Position numbers and translations under genes: made by a program | Shown: positions 34,789-43,479 of the stretch, in pieces | How positions within the stretch are numbered: position 1 is the stretch's first letter | Layout: each line of letters begins with the position of its first letter | DNA from: CANKHA01 sp035652315 | GTDB lineage: Bacteria; Pseudomonadota; Alphaproteobacteria; Rhizobiales; Xanthobacteraceae | NCBI GenBank assembly: GCA_035652315.1 | Contig: DASREA010000048.1 | Coordinates: forward strand, 1 to 64,000 | Reading direction: 5' to 3' | Length of the DNA: 64,000 nucleotides | Notes under the pieces: model-generated | The model's database searches: none | Seen by the model: the letters and a program-made list of their open reading frames with translations, nothing else | What the model was told of the DNA's origin: nothing

Positions 34789-35979
34789 ATGACGGAACGC
34801 ATCGTCAATCTCGGCGTCCTGGGGCTGGGCCGCGCCTTCACGCTCATGCTGCCGACTTTCATCGCTGACCGCCGAGTGAAGCTTTGCGCCGCGGCGGATC
34901 CGCGCGCCGAGGCGCGGGCGCGGTTCGCGAGCGAATTCGGCTCTGCCTATGACAGTGTTGAACGGCTTTGCGCCGACTCCGCCGTGGAGGCGGTTTATGT
35001 CGCCTCGCCGCATCAGCTCCATGCCGAGCACGTTCAAATAGCGGCGAAGGCCGGTAAGCACGTCCTTGTGGAAAAGCCGATGGCGATCACCATCGAACAA
35101 TGCAACGCGATGATCGATGCCGCGCGCAAAGCAGGAATCCATCTGATTGTCGGTCATAGCCACAGTTTTGACCGGCCAATCTTGCGTCTGCGCGAACGCA
35201 TTCAAAGCGGCGAGTTCGGCGATTTGCGAATGATCACTGCGCTGAACTTTACCGATTTTCTCTATCGTCCACGGCGGCCCGAGGAGCTTGCCACCGCGCA
35301 GGGGGGCGGGGTCGTGTTCAGCCAGGGTGCGCACCAGATCGATATTATCCGCCTCCTCGGAGGGGGCCTGGTCAAAAGCGTGGTCGCGAATACCGGGAGC
35401 TGGGACTCCGCGCGGCCGACCGAGGGCGCCTATTCCGCGCTGCTCACGTTTGACACCGGCGCATTTGCCGCCGCCACTTACAGCGGCTATGGACATTTCG
35501 ATAGCGACGAGTTCATGGGAGGGATCGACGAGTTGGGGCAGCCGAAGCAGGCGAACCGCTATGGCGCGGCACGCAAGGTGCTCGCCTCCGCTTCAGAGGC
35601 CGATGCCGAAGCAACGTTAAAGAACGCCCGCAACTACGGTGGACCGTTCTACGTCCCCTCACCGCCCATGGCGGGGCTGCAACATCAGCATTTTGGCTTG
35701 CTCCTTGCCAGCTGCGAGAAGGCGGATCTGCGGCCCCTACCCGCGGGCGTGATGATTTACGGGCATGACAGCCAGCGGCTGGACGCTCTCCCGCCGCCGC
35801 AGGTCCCACGCGCGGAAGTCATCGATGAGTTGTACGAAGCGGTGGTCAACGATAGACCACCGGAGCACGATGGCGAATGGGCGCGCGCCACTCTCGAGGT
35901 CTGTCTCGCAATTCTCAAATCCGCGCGGCAGGAACCTGTCACTCTTCGCCATCAGGTCGCGGTAAGGGAGCGGAAATGA
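34789..35979 (+). CDS. Gfo/Idh/MocA-family dehydrogenase, phthalate cis-4,5-dihydrodiol dehydrogenase-like (Pht4 type)
   Basis: The 396-residue protein has an N-terminal Rossmann fold (NLGVLGLGRAFTLMLP, AAADPRAEAR), the family motif EKPMAIT with the catalytic Lys, and a C-terminal Gfo/Idh/MocA domain containing GHSHSFDRPILRLRE and GGVVFSQGAHQIDIIRLLGGG. Pht4 dehydrogenates the cis-dihydrodiol made by phthalate 4,5-dioxygenase, and the gene lies beside the oxygenase and reductase genes exactly as expected. It overlaps the MarR start by four bases (ATGA). The true diol may be that of a phthalate analogue. Confidence 0.85.
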   Translation: MTERIVNLGVLGLGRAFTLMLPTFIADRRVKLCAAADPRAEARARFASEFGSAYDSVERLCADSAVEAVYVASPHQLHAEHVQIAAKAGKHVLVEKPMAITIEQCNAMIDAARKAGIHLIVGHSHSFDRPILRLRERIQSGEFGDLRMITALNFTDFLYRPRRPEELATAQGGGVVFSQGAHQIDIIRLLGGGLVKSVVANTGSWDSARPTEGAYSALLTFDTGAFAAATYSGYGHFDSDEFMGGIDELGQPKQANRYGAARKVLASASEADAEATLKNARNYGGPFYVPSPPMAGLQHQHFGLLLASCEKADLRPLPAGVMIYGHDSQRLDALPPPQVPRAEVIDELYEAVVNDRPPEHDGEWARATLEVCLAILKSARQEPVTLRHQVAVRERK

Positions 35980-36590
35980 AAAAGAAAGGCCCCGCCGCGT
36001 CCCGCCGTAGCGACGCACAGCTGATGCTGACCTATTGGCAGGAAGCCGTGCCGAATGATCGGCTTGCCCATCTGGTGAAGGACGTCACCCGCGCCTTTGT
36101 GCGTGCGCTGCAAACGCGGCTCAGCGAGCACGCGATCTCGTTCGGCCATTGGACCTTTTTGCGTATCCTTTGGGAAACCGACGGGCTGACCCAGCGCGAG
36201 CTGAGTGATCAGGCCGGCGTCATGGAGCCGACGACATTCGCCGCCATCAAGGCGATGGAGCGCCTTGGCTATATCCAGCGTAGCCGGCGAAGCGACAATA
36301 AACGCAACGTCTATGTCCATCTCACGGCAAAGGGCCGATCGCTGAAAGCTGAGCTCGTGCCATTGGCCCAAGAGGTGAACCGAATCGGCATGCGCGGGAT
36401 CAAGGCGGCGGAGATCCTGACCACGCGGAAAACCCTGCTCTCCATTCTTGCCAATCTGGCGCGCGACGAGATCGACAGCTCGCGCAGTCGTCGGCGTATT
36501 CCCTTTGCCCAGCCTGCATCCCGCAGCCGTACCGTTCCGGCAAGAACACCGGCAACCCGCAACATCGGCCGGCAGCGCGATATGCGCTAA
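35976..36590 (+). CDS. MarR-family transcriptional regulator
   Basis: The 204-residue protein has the winged-helix core HWTFLRILWETDGLTQRELSDQAGVMEPTTFAAIKAMERLGYIQRSRRSDNKRNVYVHLT at about residues 55-115. It is longer than most MarR proteins because of an Arg/Ser-rich tail of about 35 residues. The start overlaps the upstream stop (ATGA) with GGGAG nearby, so it is coupled to the dehydrogenase gene. It probably represses its own operon and the divergent Rieske-bicupin operon through the repeat at 33762, with an aromatic acid as inducer. Confidence 0.9.
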   Translation: MKKKGPAASRRSDAQLMLTYWQEAVPNDRLAHLVKDVTRAFVRALQTRLSEHAISFGHWTFLRILWETDGLTQRELSDQAGVMEPTTFAAIKAMERLGYIQRSRRSDNKRNVYVHLTAKGRSLKAELVPLAQEVNRIGMRGIKAAEILTTRKTLLSILANLARDEIDSSRSRRRIPFAQPASRSRTVPARTPATRNIGRQRDMR

Positions 36591-36624
36591 GAACTCCCGC
36601 TACCTAATACCGAGGAATTCCTGC

Positions 36625-37872
36625 GTGACGATGAAAGCAACGGAAAAGCCACTGGCGGCGGGCGCGACCGCGAGTGTTCAGGCAGCCTTCTCCTGGAATG
36701 CACTGATCTCTACGTATCTGCCGGCCCTCGTATTGGCCTTGGGAACCGGCATTGCGCTGCCTGCCATTCCGACCTTGGCGCAATCTTTCGGCGTCAGCTT
36801 TGGCGTCGCCAGCGGCGTGGTGACCTCGTTTTTGATCGGCAATTTGGCGGGCACGCTGCCGTCCGGCTGGCTGATCGACCGTTTCGGCCGCCGCCCCGTG
36901 ATGATCGCCGGACCGTTGCTCACCTCGGCGATGGCGTTTCTGGTTGTCTTCGCCGATTCCTTTCCGCAGTTGCTGGTTCTTCGCTTCTTCGACGGCTGCG
37001 CGGCGCAGATGTGGCTGATGGCTCGGCTGGCCGCCATCTCGCATGGCGCTCCGGCCGAGCAGCGCGGCCGCCAAGTCAGTTGGATGTTCGGAATGAACAA
37101 TGCCGGCAAGCTTGCGGGCCCAATGCTGGGCGGTTTCATCGCCTTCGCCTTGGGCATGCGTGCGCCCTTCGTGGCCTATGCCGTGCTTGCGCTGATCGCG
37201 CTGGTTCCCACTTTTATGTTCGCCGAGGATACGCCGCGCCGCGAGGGAAGCGCGCGCGAAAAGGCGCCGGCGCTCAATCTTGCGCTGTTGCGCCAGATCC
37301 TGAGGCCACGTCTCGTCTATTTCGCGGTGGCCTTATTCGCGGGACTGACGCGCGGTCCCTTATATGCGGACCTGCTCCATCTCTATGCCGCCTTCGCCTA
37401 CCATCTCGACGCACAACAGATCGGTTATCTTGCCACGGCAGCGACGCTCATCGGCTTGCCGATCGGATTCACCGCCGGCTGGATGATGGATCATTTCGGC
37501 CGCAAGCGAACGATGGTTCCCGGCTTTGCCGGCGTCGCCCTCGCCATGGTCGCGCTCGCCGTATCGGCCTTCGCCGGTCTTTCCTATGCTTGGTACGTGG
37601 CGCTTTTCTTTCTTGCGGTGGCCTTGCAATCCCTCACCGGCGGCTCCGTGCAGACGGTCGGCGCCGACGTCGCGCCGGCGGAAGGGCGCGGCATGTTCCT
37701 TGGCGTCTGGCGGCTTACCGGGCAGCTCGGCACCACCTTCAGCCCGGTCATTTTCGCCATCCTGGCCGACGCCTTGAACTTCGGCTCATCCTTCCTGTTC
37801 GTGGCCGCCTCCGCGGCCGTCGTCGCCAGCCTGCTTATCTTCTATGTGCCGGAGACCAGAACGGCGAAGTAA
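36625..37872 (+). CDS. MFS transporter, probable aromatic acid carrier
   Basis: The 415-residue protein has 12 likely membrane segments and the MFS motif A-like loops GWLIDRFGRRPVMIAG (after segment 2) and AGWMMDHFGRKRTMVPG (after segment 8). It most likely imports the substrate of the adjacent phthalate-type pathway, as Pht1/OphD carriers do. I chose GTG at 36625, eight bases after CGAGGA. The ATG six bases later is also possible. It is the last gene of the operon that begins with the reductase. Confidence 0.88.
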   Translation: MTMKATEKPLAAGATASVQAAFSWNALISTYLPALVLALGTGIALPAIPTLAQSFGVSFGVASGVVTSFLIGNLAGTLPSGWLIDRFGRRPVMIAGPLLTSAMAFLVVFADSFPQLLVLRFFDGCAAQMWLMARLAAISHGAPAEQRGRQVSWMFGMNNAGKLAGPMLGGFIAFALGMRAPFVAYAVLALIALVPTFMFAEDTPRREGSAREKAPALNLALLRQILRPRLVYFAVALFAGLTRGPLYADLLHLYAAFAYHLDAQQIGYLATAATLIGLPIGFTAGWMMDHFGRKRTMVPGFAGVALAMVALAVSAFAGLSYAWYVALFFLAVALQSLTGGSVQTVGADVAPAEGRGMFLGVWRLTGQLGTTFSPVIFAILADALNFGSSFLFVAASAAVVASLLIFYVPETRTAK

Positions 37873-37917
37873 CAATTCGCCGGCCGCTTCTGAATTTTCG
37901 ACGGCCCAAGCCGCCCC

Positions 37918-39582
37918 TTACGACGGCGTCGGCTCGGTGGAAAGCATCTGCGGGACCAGAGATGCCACCTGCAGCGCGGCCAGCGGGATGCAAACAATGC
38001 ACATCAAACCGTCGCGCGCGAAGATCATATCCACCCTGCCGCCGAAATCCTGTTCGACGATCGAGCGCAGCAGAACCGTGCCGAAGCCTTCTTTGTGAGC
38101 GGCCTGGATCGGCGGGCCGCCCTCTTCCTGCCATTGCAGGCGGAGGATGCGAAGGCCGCCCTCGGTCGGCAGGTCCCAGCGAATCTTGACCCTGCCCGCC
38201 AGCGCATTCAAGGCGCCATATTTCGCGGCGTTGGAGATGAGCTCGTGAATTACCATGCCGATTTCAACCGCAGCTTTGATATCCAGTTCGAGCGGCGGGC
38301 CGTCCAAATCCACCTGTTCTGCGGTGGCAAAGGGTTTGCAAGTCTGGGCGATGAGCTTCGCCAGATCGCTGCTGTGAAATTCGCGGTCGCCGAGCGCTTC
38401 GTGCGAGCGGGCAAGCGCCGCCAGCCGCTCTTCGAATGACTTGCCGAATTGCTGCAGCGAGCGCGAATGCCTGATCGTCTGTTTTTCGATCGCGCGCACG
38501 ACGCCGAGCATCGCCTCCATGCGCTTATTCATTTCCTCAGCGAGGCTGGAGCGAGCCAGCTCCCACTGTTCCAGTGCCGCGATCGATCCGGCGATGGCTC
38601 CGGAGACGCCGCTAAGTTCGGCGATGCCGGTCGCCATCTCCTGGTCCGCGCCAGTCGCGCGCGCCAGAGCCTTCAACTTGAGGACAGGCTTCGACAGATA
38701 GCGGCCATAAAAAATTCCGAGCGCCAAGGACGCGCCAAGCCCGAGAGCAAGAACGATCAATGAAGCCGTCGAGCGATAAGTCGGGCTCTGGACATCGGTC
38801 ACCGCCGCGATTCGCCAGCCGGAAAGTTCCGAGCGGCGATAGGCGGTGAGTCGTGCGCCGGCAGAATTTTCTGAGACAAAGCTGCCACTATCGCCGCGGC
38901 TATGTTGGATAAAGTCGGCGGATGCTTTCCCGCCGATGTCTTTGCCGCCGCCGCTACGCGCGATGATCCTATCGGCGTTGTCGGTGATCTGCAGCCCCCA
39001 GTCAGCGGCGTGCGCCTGGGCGTCGAGCAACGCGGCAAGGCTTGTCGGCGCCAGCTTGAGCGTGAGCAGATATTGGACCTGGCCATTGGCCAACACCGGC
39101 ATCGCGAGTGCCAGAAAATCCTGGTGATTCGGTGTGCCGATCAAATCCGAAATCACCGGGCTGCGATGCTCCACCGCCAACCGGTTCGCCGCGCGCAATG
39201 CCGCCTCCGGCTCCTCGGCGACGGAGGCGTTGTAAGGCAGGCTCGTCATGAAGATCAGTTCGCCCGTCGGCTGGCGCAGCGAGATGGCGCCGCCGGGAAT
39301 GGAGTCGCTCAACTGCTTTGACTGCCGGTAAAAATCCTCGAAGCGGCCTTCCCTAACCGCGTCGGAAGTGGCGAGAACCTGCATCGCCAGCTTATATCCA
39401 TTGAGGTTCTGGTCGATCACCGCCGCAGCCGCGCTCGCGATTTTTTGCGCCTGCGACGCCAGATCGGCGCGATCGCGATCGACATGAAGGCCGGCTGCGG
39501 CAATGACCGCCGCCAGAATAGGAGCAGCGATCAAGGCTCCGAAAAACGCCAGATGAACTCGGATTGGAAGATTACGCCGCAC
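37918..39582 (-). CDS. HWE/HisKA_2-type membrane sensor kinase lacking the H-box histidine
   Basis: The 554-residue protein has a first membrane helix (8-33), a periplasmic dCache-like sensor (about 40-265), a second helix (about 272-293), a linker, a dimerisation helix at about 345-395 and an ATPase domain (430-535) with the N-box HELISNAAKYGAL. The H-box reads EEMNKRMEAMLGVVRAI, where the family has ENHRVKN-like residues, so Lys353 replaces the phosphorylated His. It may be a pseudokinase or use another residue. No response regulator is adjacent. The sensor domain and location next to the catabolic operon suggest sensing of a small carboxylate. Confidence 0.85.
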   Translation of the reverse strand: MRRNLPIRVHLAFFGALIAAPILAAVIAAAGLHVDRDRADLASQAQKIASAAAAVIDQNLNGYKLAMQVLATSDAVREGRFEDFYRQSKQLSDSIPGGAISLRQPTGELIFMTSLPYNASVAEEPEAALRAANRLAVEHRSPVISDLIGTPNHQDFLALAMPVLANGQVQYLLTLKLAPTSLAALLDAQAHAADWGLQITDNADRIIARSGGGKDIGGKASADFIQHSRGDSGSFVSENSAGARLTAYRRSELSGWRIAAVTDVQSPTYRSTASLIVLALGLGASLALGIFYGRYLSKPVLKLKALARATGADQEMATGIAELSGVSGAIAGSIAALEQWELARSSLAEEMNKRMEAMLGVVRAIEKQTIRHSRSLQQFGKSFEERLAALARSHEALGDREFHSSDLAKLIAQTCKPFATAEQVDLDGPPLELDIKAAVEIGMVIHELISNAAKYGALNALAGRVKIRWDLPTEGGLRILRLQWQEEGGPPIQAAHKEGFGTVLLRSIVEQDFGGRVDMIFARDGLMCIVCIPLAALQVASLVPQMLSTEPTPS

Positions 39583-39703
39583 CAGAAGGGTCCCGTCCTA
39601 TTACGTCTAGCTTAGCAGAAAACAAGGCCGCCAGCCTACCCGCCATCCCACGGCCATCGTCGATGCGCTCGTCCCACGCCGATGTTACGCTGGCCAGGTT
39701 TTC

Positions 39704-40294
39704 ATGTGCTCTTCGCTTCACTTAAGCTGCGCCGACGATGCGACGGATTCGCTTGATTTTGGCCGTGGGTTCTTTTTGGCGGCGACGCACATAGCGGCGG
39801 CCGCGCGAGATCTGCATGTGTATGTCATCTACGGCCAGGGCGGACGGCTTATGTCGCGCGGCATGGAAAGTCTTGCCCAAAGCCTGCGCAAGATGGATCC
39901 CCGGGTAGAGGTATCCACCTATCATTGGGACCGCTACAAAGATGTGGCGAAGAAGATCAGGGAGCTTCCGCCGGACGCGCCCGTCGCCGTGATCGGCTAT
40001 TCGCTGGGCGCCAATGCGGCGACCTGGATTGCCAACGCGGTCCGGTCGCGCACAATCGATCTGATCGTGGCCTACGATCCGACGAAATGGTCGGAAGTGC
40101 AGGCTATCGGCGGAAACGTCAAACGGGTCCTGCTCTATCACAACAATGGCCCCGACCCGTTCGGCCATGCTCGCATCAATGGGCGGCAGGTGGAGACGGT
40201 GGAAACAAGAAATTCCCACCTTTCCATCGACGACAGCTCCTGGCTGCACGACAAGACACGCGCGGCCATTGCCGAGTTACTAGGGCAGCTTTGA
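39704..40294 (+). CDS. Alpha/beta-hydrolase-fold protein, N-terminus uncertain
   Basis: The frame gives 196 residues. The body carries VYVIYGQGGRLMSRGMESLAQ, the nucleophile elbow GYSLGANAA and a late His in TRNSHLSIDDSSWLHD, consistent with a small serine hydrolase or thioesterase fold. The first 25 residues are implausible. In the next frame an ATG at 39738 opens MRRIRLILAVGS, which would join the body as a classical signal peptide if one more T were present in the T5 run at 39773-39777. The gene is therefore either frameshifted or misread at that run. The substrate is unknown. Confidence 0.65.
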   Translation: MCSSLHLSCADDATDSLDFGRGFFLAATHIAAAARDLHVYVIYGQGGRLMSRGMESLAQSLRKMDPRVEVSTYHWDRYKDVAKKIRELPPDAPVAVIGYSLGANAATWIANAVRSRTIDLIVAYDPTKWSEVQAIGGNVKRVLLYHNNGPDPFGHARINGRQVETVETRNSHLSIDDSSWLHDKTRAAIAELLGQL

Positions 40295-40370
40295 CGCGGC
40301 CGAATTCGGAAAAACATCTTTGATCCGGCGCAACGGGGACCGGCTTTTCCGGCTGGCACCACCTGCCGTG

Positions 40371-40384
40371 TTGACGCAGATCAA
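40371..40384. promoter_or_regulatory. FixK/FNR-type box
   Basis: TTGACGCAGATCAA matches the FixK/FNR consensus TTGA-N6-TCAA. It is centred about 56 bases before the ATG of the CBS-BON gene at 40434, a workable activator position. fixL, fixJ and fixK are encoded within 3 kb. Confidence 0.7.
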
Positions 40385-40433
40385 GGACACCCCCCGACCG
40401 CCGCCGCAGATAAATCTTAGCCAGGAGGATGCC

Positions 40434-41153
40434 ATGAAAGCCAAGGACGTGATGACGCAAAAAGTCATTTCCGTAAGCCCCGACGACACCATTCTGCGGG
40501 CAATCAGGCTTATGCTGCAAAACAATATCAGCGGCCTGCCCGTTCTAGACACGAGCCGAAGAATGGTCGGCATTGTCACCGAGGGCGATCTCCTGCGGCG
40601 CGCCGAAACCGGCACCGAACTCAAACGGCCGCGATGGATTGAATTCCTCACCAGCCTTGGCACTCTCGCCGAGAAATACGTGCATTCGCATGGCCGGAAA
40701 GTGCATGAAGTCATGACGCCGGAGGTTTGCTCGGTCACCGAGGACACATCGCTGGCCGACATCGTCGAATTGATGGAAAAGCGCCACATCAAGCGCGTTC
40801 CGGTAGTGCGCGACGGCGAAGTGGTCGGTATCGTCAGCCGCGCCAACATCCTGCATGCTGTTGCCAAGGCGGGCATCAAGGCGGCACAGGCGCCGGCGGG
40901 AGACGATAGCGAGATCAAGCGTCAGCTCGTGGCGTATCTTGACAAGCAACGCTGGGCGCCGGTCGGCACGATCAGTGTCGACGTTAAAAACGGCGTGGTG
41001 ACCTTCACCGGCGTCATTCTCGACGACCGGGAAAGAGAGGCGCTGCGCGTGGCTGCCGAAAATACGCCGGGCGTGAAAAACGTCGTCGACCAGCTCGTTT
41101 GGGTCGATCCGACCTCAGGCTATATCGGCGACGCGCCGTCGCGGACGAACTGA
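40434..41153 (+). CDS. CBS-pair and BON domain protein
   Basis: The 239-residue protein has two CBS domains, at about 1-60 (MKAKDVMTQKVISVSPDDTILRAIRLML) and 85-145 (VMTPEVCSVTEDTSLADIVELM). A C-terminal BON domain (about 155-225) contains VKNGVVTFTGVILDDREREALRVAAE. CBS pairs bind adenine nucleotides and BON domains bind membranes or phospholipid. The start was fixed by AGGAGG five bases upstream. A FixK box in the promoter indicates induction at low oxygen, a common setting for CBS proteins in rhizobia. Confidence 0.92.
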   Translation: MKAKDVMTQKVISVSPDDTILRAIRLMLQNNISGLPVLDTSRRMVGIVTEGDLLRRAETGTELKRPRWIEFLTSLGTLAEKYVHSHGRKVHEVMTPEVCSVTEDTSLADIVELMEKRHIKRVPVVRDGEVVGIVSRANILHAVAKAGIKAAQAPAGDDSEIKRQLVAYLDKQRWAPVGTISVDVKNGVVTFTGVILDDREREALRVAAENTPGVKNVVDQLVWVDPTSGYIGDAPSRTN

Positions 41154-41219
41154 CGTCTGGCCGATTACGTTCCCCGGACTCCAGGAGCCCGCGCATCGGT
41201 CCTGGCTCGCAGTTCGCGC

Positions 41220-41843
41220 CTATTTTTGCGCCGGCGCGATATTCGCGACCAAGGCCATCCGCACCAGGTCGGATAGGCTCGCTGCCTTCATCTTGGTCAT
41301 CACGTTAGCCCGATAAATCTCGACGGTCCGCGGACTGATGCCAAGATTGAACGCTATGATCTTATTGGGCTGGCCGGCCACTAGCCCCTCCAGCACTTCA
41401 CGTTCACGAGCGGAAAGCGTGGCCAGACGCTGCGTCAACTCCGCTTTTTCGATGTCACGCGCGCCCGCCTTGTCTCCCTCGCTGAGCGCCAGTTGCACGG
41501 CAGCCAAAAGTACATCATCGTCGTAAGGCTTCTCGAGAAAATCAATGGCTCCAATTCGCATCGCTTCGACTGCGAGCGGGACGTCGCCATGTCCGGTAAT
41601 GACAATCACCGGGACACTGGAATTCATCTCGCGCAGTCTCCGCAAGAGGTCGATGCCGCTGACGTCCGGCATTCTCACGTCGGTGATGATGCAGCCAGCC
41701 GTGAGAATTGGAACGTCCTCGAGAAATACCTTGGCAGAGTCGTAGGTACGCACTTTGAGCTTGGCGCTGCGCAGCAGAAATTCCAGCGATTCGCGCGCCG
41801 CGTCGTCATCGTCGATGACGTGCACAACCGGATCATTTGGCAT
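41220..41843 (-). CDS. fixJ: FixJ response regulator
   Basis: The 207-residue protein has a receiver domain with acidic VIDDDD near residue 8, the phosphoacceptor Asp in CIITDVRMPDVSG and the Lys in FLEKPYDDD. A LuxR-type helix-turn-helix follows, LSAREREVLEGLVAGQPNKIIAFNLGISPRTVEIYRANVMTKM. Length and sequence match FixJ, which activates fixK in response to FixL. The start at 41843 overlaps the fixL stop, with AGGA nine bases upstream, so the two are coupled. A GTG six codons earlier is the alternative. Confidence 0.92.
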   Translation of the reverse strand: MPNDPVVHVIDDDDAARESLEFLLRSAKLKVRTYDSAKVFLEDVPILTAGCIITDVRMPDVSGIDLLRRLREMNSSVPVIVITGHGDVPLAVEAMRIGAIDFLEKPYDDDVLLAAVQLALSEGDKAGARDIEKAELTQRLATLSAREREVLEGLVAGQPNKIIAFNLGISPRTVEIYRANVMTKMKAASLSDLVRMALVANIAPAQK

Positions 41844-43350
41844 CGGCCAGTTCCTCGTCACTCATCAGCCGCAGACTGAACCGAAAAACGGTTCCACCTC
41901 CGGGATTTGGTTCGGCGACGATTTGGCCGCCATGAGCTTCGACAATGGTGCGGCAAATCGAAAGTCCCACGCCCATACCGTGCGCCTTGCTCGTGATAAA
42001 CGGCTGGAACAGATGTGCGGCCACGTCTTCGGAAATTCCCGTGCCGGTATCCGCAACCTTGATTTCGACCATGTCATCTGAGCGAAGACTGGAAATCGTC
42101 AAATCCCGCCGCTCCGTTTCTTGCATCGCCTCGATGGCGTTACGCATCAAATTAAGCATGACCTGTTGGATTTGCACCTTGTCGGCAAGCACCAGATCGC
42201 CGGAAGGATCGAATTGAAAGCGGACACGAACTCCATGTTCCTTGGCGCCCACCAAAGCCAGCGCGCTGGCCTCCTCGACCAACTTGCTGACACTTTCGAC
42301 GCGCCGCTCGCTTTCGCCGCGCGCCACGAAATCTCGCAAGCGTCGGATGATTTGCCCCGCGCGCAAGGATTGTTCCGCCGCCTTATCCATGGCCTCGCGG
42401 ACGGTCACCGAGGCCGCGTCGTCTCTGCCTTCGAGAAGACGGCGCGACCCCTTCATATAATTGGCGATCGCCGACAGTGGCTGATTGAGCTCATGCGCCA
42501 GCGCTTGCGCCATTTCACCCATCGCCGTCAACCGCGAGATATGGACGAGCTCGGTCTGCAACTCTTGCAGACGCGCTTCTGTCTTCTGCCGCTCGGTTAG
42601 ATCGCGGATAAAGCCGGTAAAGTAGCGTTGGTTTCTCGATTTCATTTCCCCGACCGCCAGCTCCATGGGAAATGTGGATCCGTCCCTGCGTTCCCCCACG
42701 ACAACCCGGCCGATGCCGATGATGCGCCGCTCGCCGGTCGTCAGATAGCGCGCCAGATACCCGTCGTGATTTTCCCGATAGGGTGACGGCATCAGCATTT
42801 TGATGTTGCGGCCGATGACTTCATCGGCGTGATAACCGAACAATCGCTCGGCGGCGGAGCTGAATGACTGCACGCTTCCCTTTTCGTCGATCACGATCAT
42901 CGCGTCGGGAACGGTCTCGAGAATCGATTTTAGATGCGCCTCGCGCGCCCGAAGATCGGCGGCGACCGCGGTCGCTTGCTGGCGCTTGCTCTTCAGCAGG
43001 CCTCCCCACCATGCGGTCGCGATTCCGATACCAGTGAACAAAGCGATGGTGACGATGTCCGGACCTTCCAACGCGGGCAATTTAAAAACCGCGAAGAACC
43101 AGAGCAGCAGACTGACCGCAGTCGCGACGAGGCCGGGGCCGGTACCTCCAAAGCCGCTGGTCACCAGCACAGCCGCCAGGAACAAGAGAAAGGGGGACCC
43201 CCTTCGCAGCGACGGTTCCAGAATTATCGCGATGGCCAGCGCGACAACGGGCGCGCAAAAAGCAACACCGTAGGCCATCCAACCGCGCGAAAACGTGCGG
43301 CCCGGGTCAAAAGCGCTATCAACTACCTGGTCAATATCAAGCTCGGCCAT
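41833..43350 (-). CDS. fixL: FixL oxygen-sensing histidine kinase
   Basis: The 505-residue protein has about four N-terminal membrane segments (25-110). A haem PAS domain follows, with ERLFGYHADEVIGRNIKMLMPSPYRENHDGYLARYL, where the His of ENHDGY is in the haem-ligand position and the Arg of IGIGRVVVG in the oxygen-sensing one. The H-box is MAQALAHELNQPLSAIANYMKGSRRLL, and the ATPase has MLNLMRNAIEAM and GMGVGLSICRTIVEAHGG. It autophosphorylates when deoxygenated and passes phosphate to FixJ. The start is uncertain; in-frame ATGs at 43350 and 43413 and an upstream frame to 43461 are possible. Confidence 0.93.
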   Translation of the reverse strand: MAELDIDQVVDSAFDPGRTFSRGWMAYGVAFCAPVVALAIAIILEPSLRRGSPFLLFLAAVLVTSGFGGTGPGLVATAVSLLLWFFAVFKLPALEGPDIVTIALFTGIGIATAWWGGLLKSKRQQATAVAADLRAREAHLKSILETVPDAMIVIDEKGSVQSFSSAAERLFGYHADEVIGRNIKMLMPSPYRENHDGYLARYLTTGERRIIGIGRVVVGERRDGSTFPMELAVGEMKSRNQRYFTGFIRDLTERQKTEARLQELQTELVHISRLTAMGEMAQALAHELNQPLSAIANYMKGSRRLLEGRDDAASVTVREAMDKAAEQSLRAGQIIRRLRDFVARGESERRVESVSKLVEEASALALVGAKEHGVRVRFQFDPSGDLVLADKVQIQQVMLNLMRNAIEAMQETERRDLTISSLRSDDMVEIKVADTGTGISEDVAAHLFQPFITSKAHGMGVGLSICRTIVEAHGGQIVAEPNPGGGTVFRFSLRLMSDEELADAK

Positions 43351-43447
43351 GGTCGCTGGATATCGCCTCCGGTCCTTTCGCCCCCGACCTCCGGGAGAGC
43401 CCTTAGGGACCATATCTGAATTTTCCGCATGCAAACTAGCCCCTATT

Positions 43448-43471
43448 CCTTGCGGCAACACTGACGCAAGG
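43448..43471. promoter_or_regulatory. Inverted repeat overlapping the fixK ribosome-binding region
   Basis: CCTTGCG (43448-43454) and CGCAAGG (43465-43471) are perfect complements ten bases apart. The right arm overlaps the AAGGAG ribosome-binding sequence of fixK (start 43480). It could be a protein operator or an RNA hairpin that limits translation. Confidence 0.4.
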
Positions 43472-43479
43472 AGATTGCC

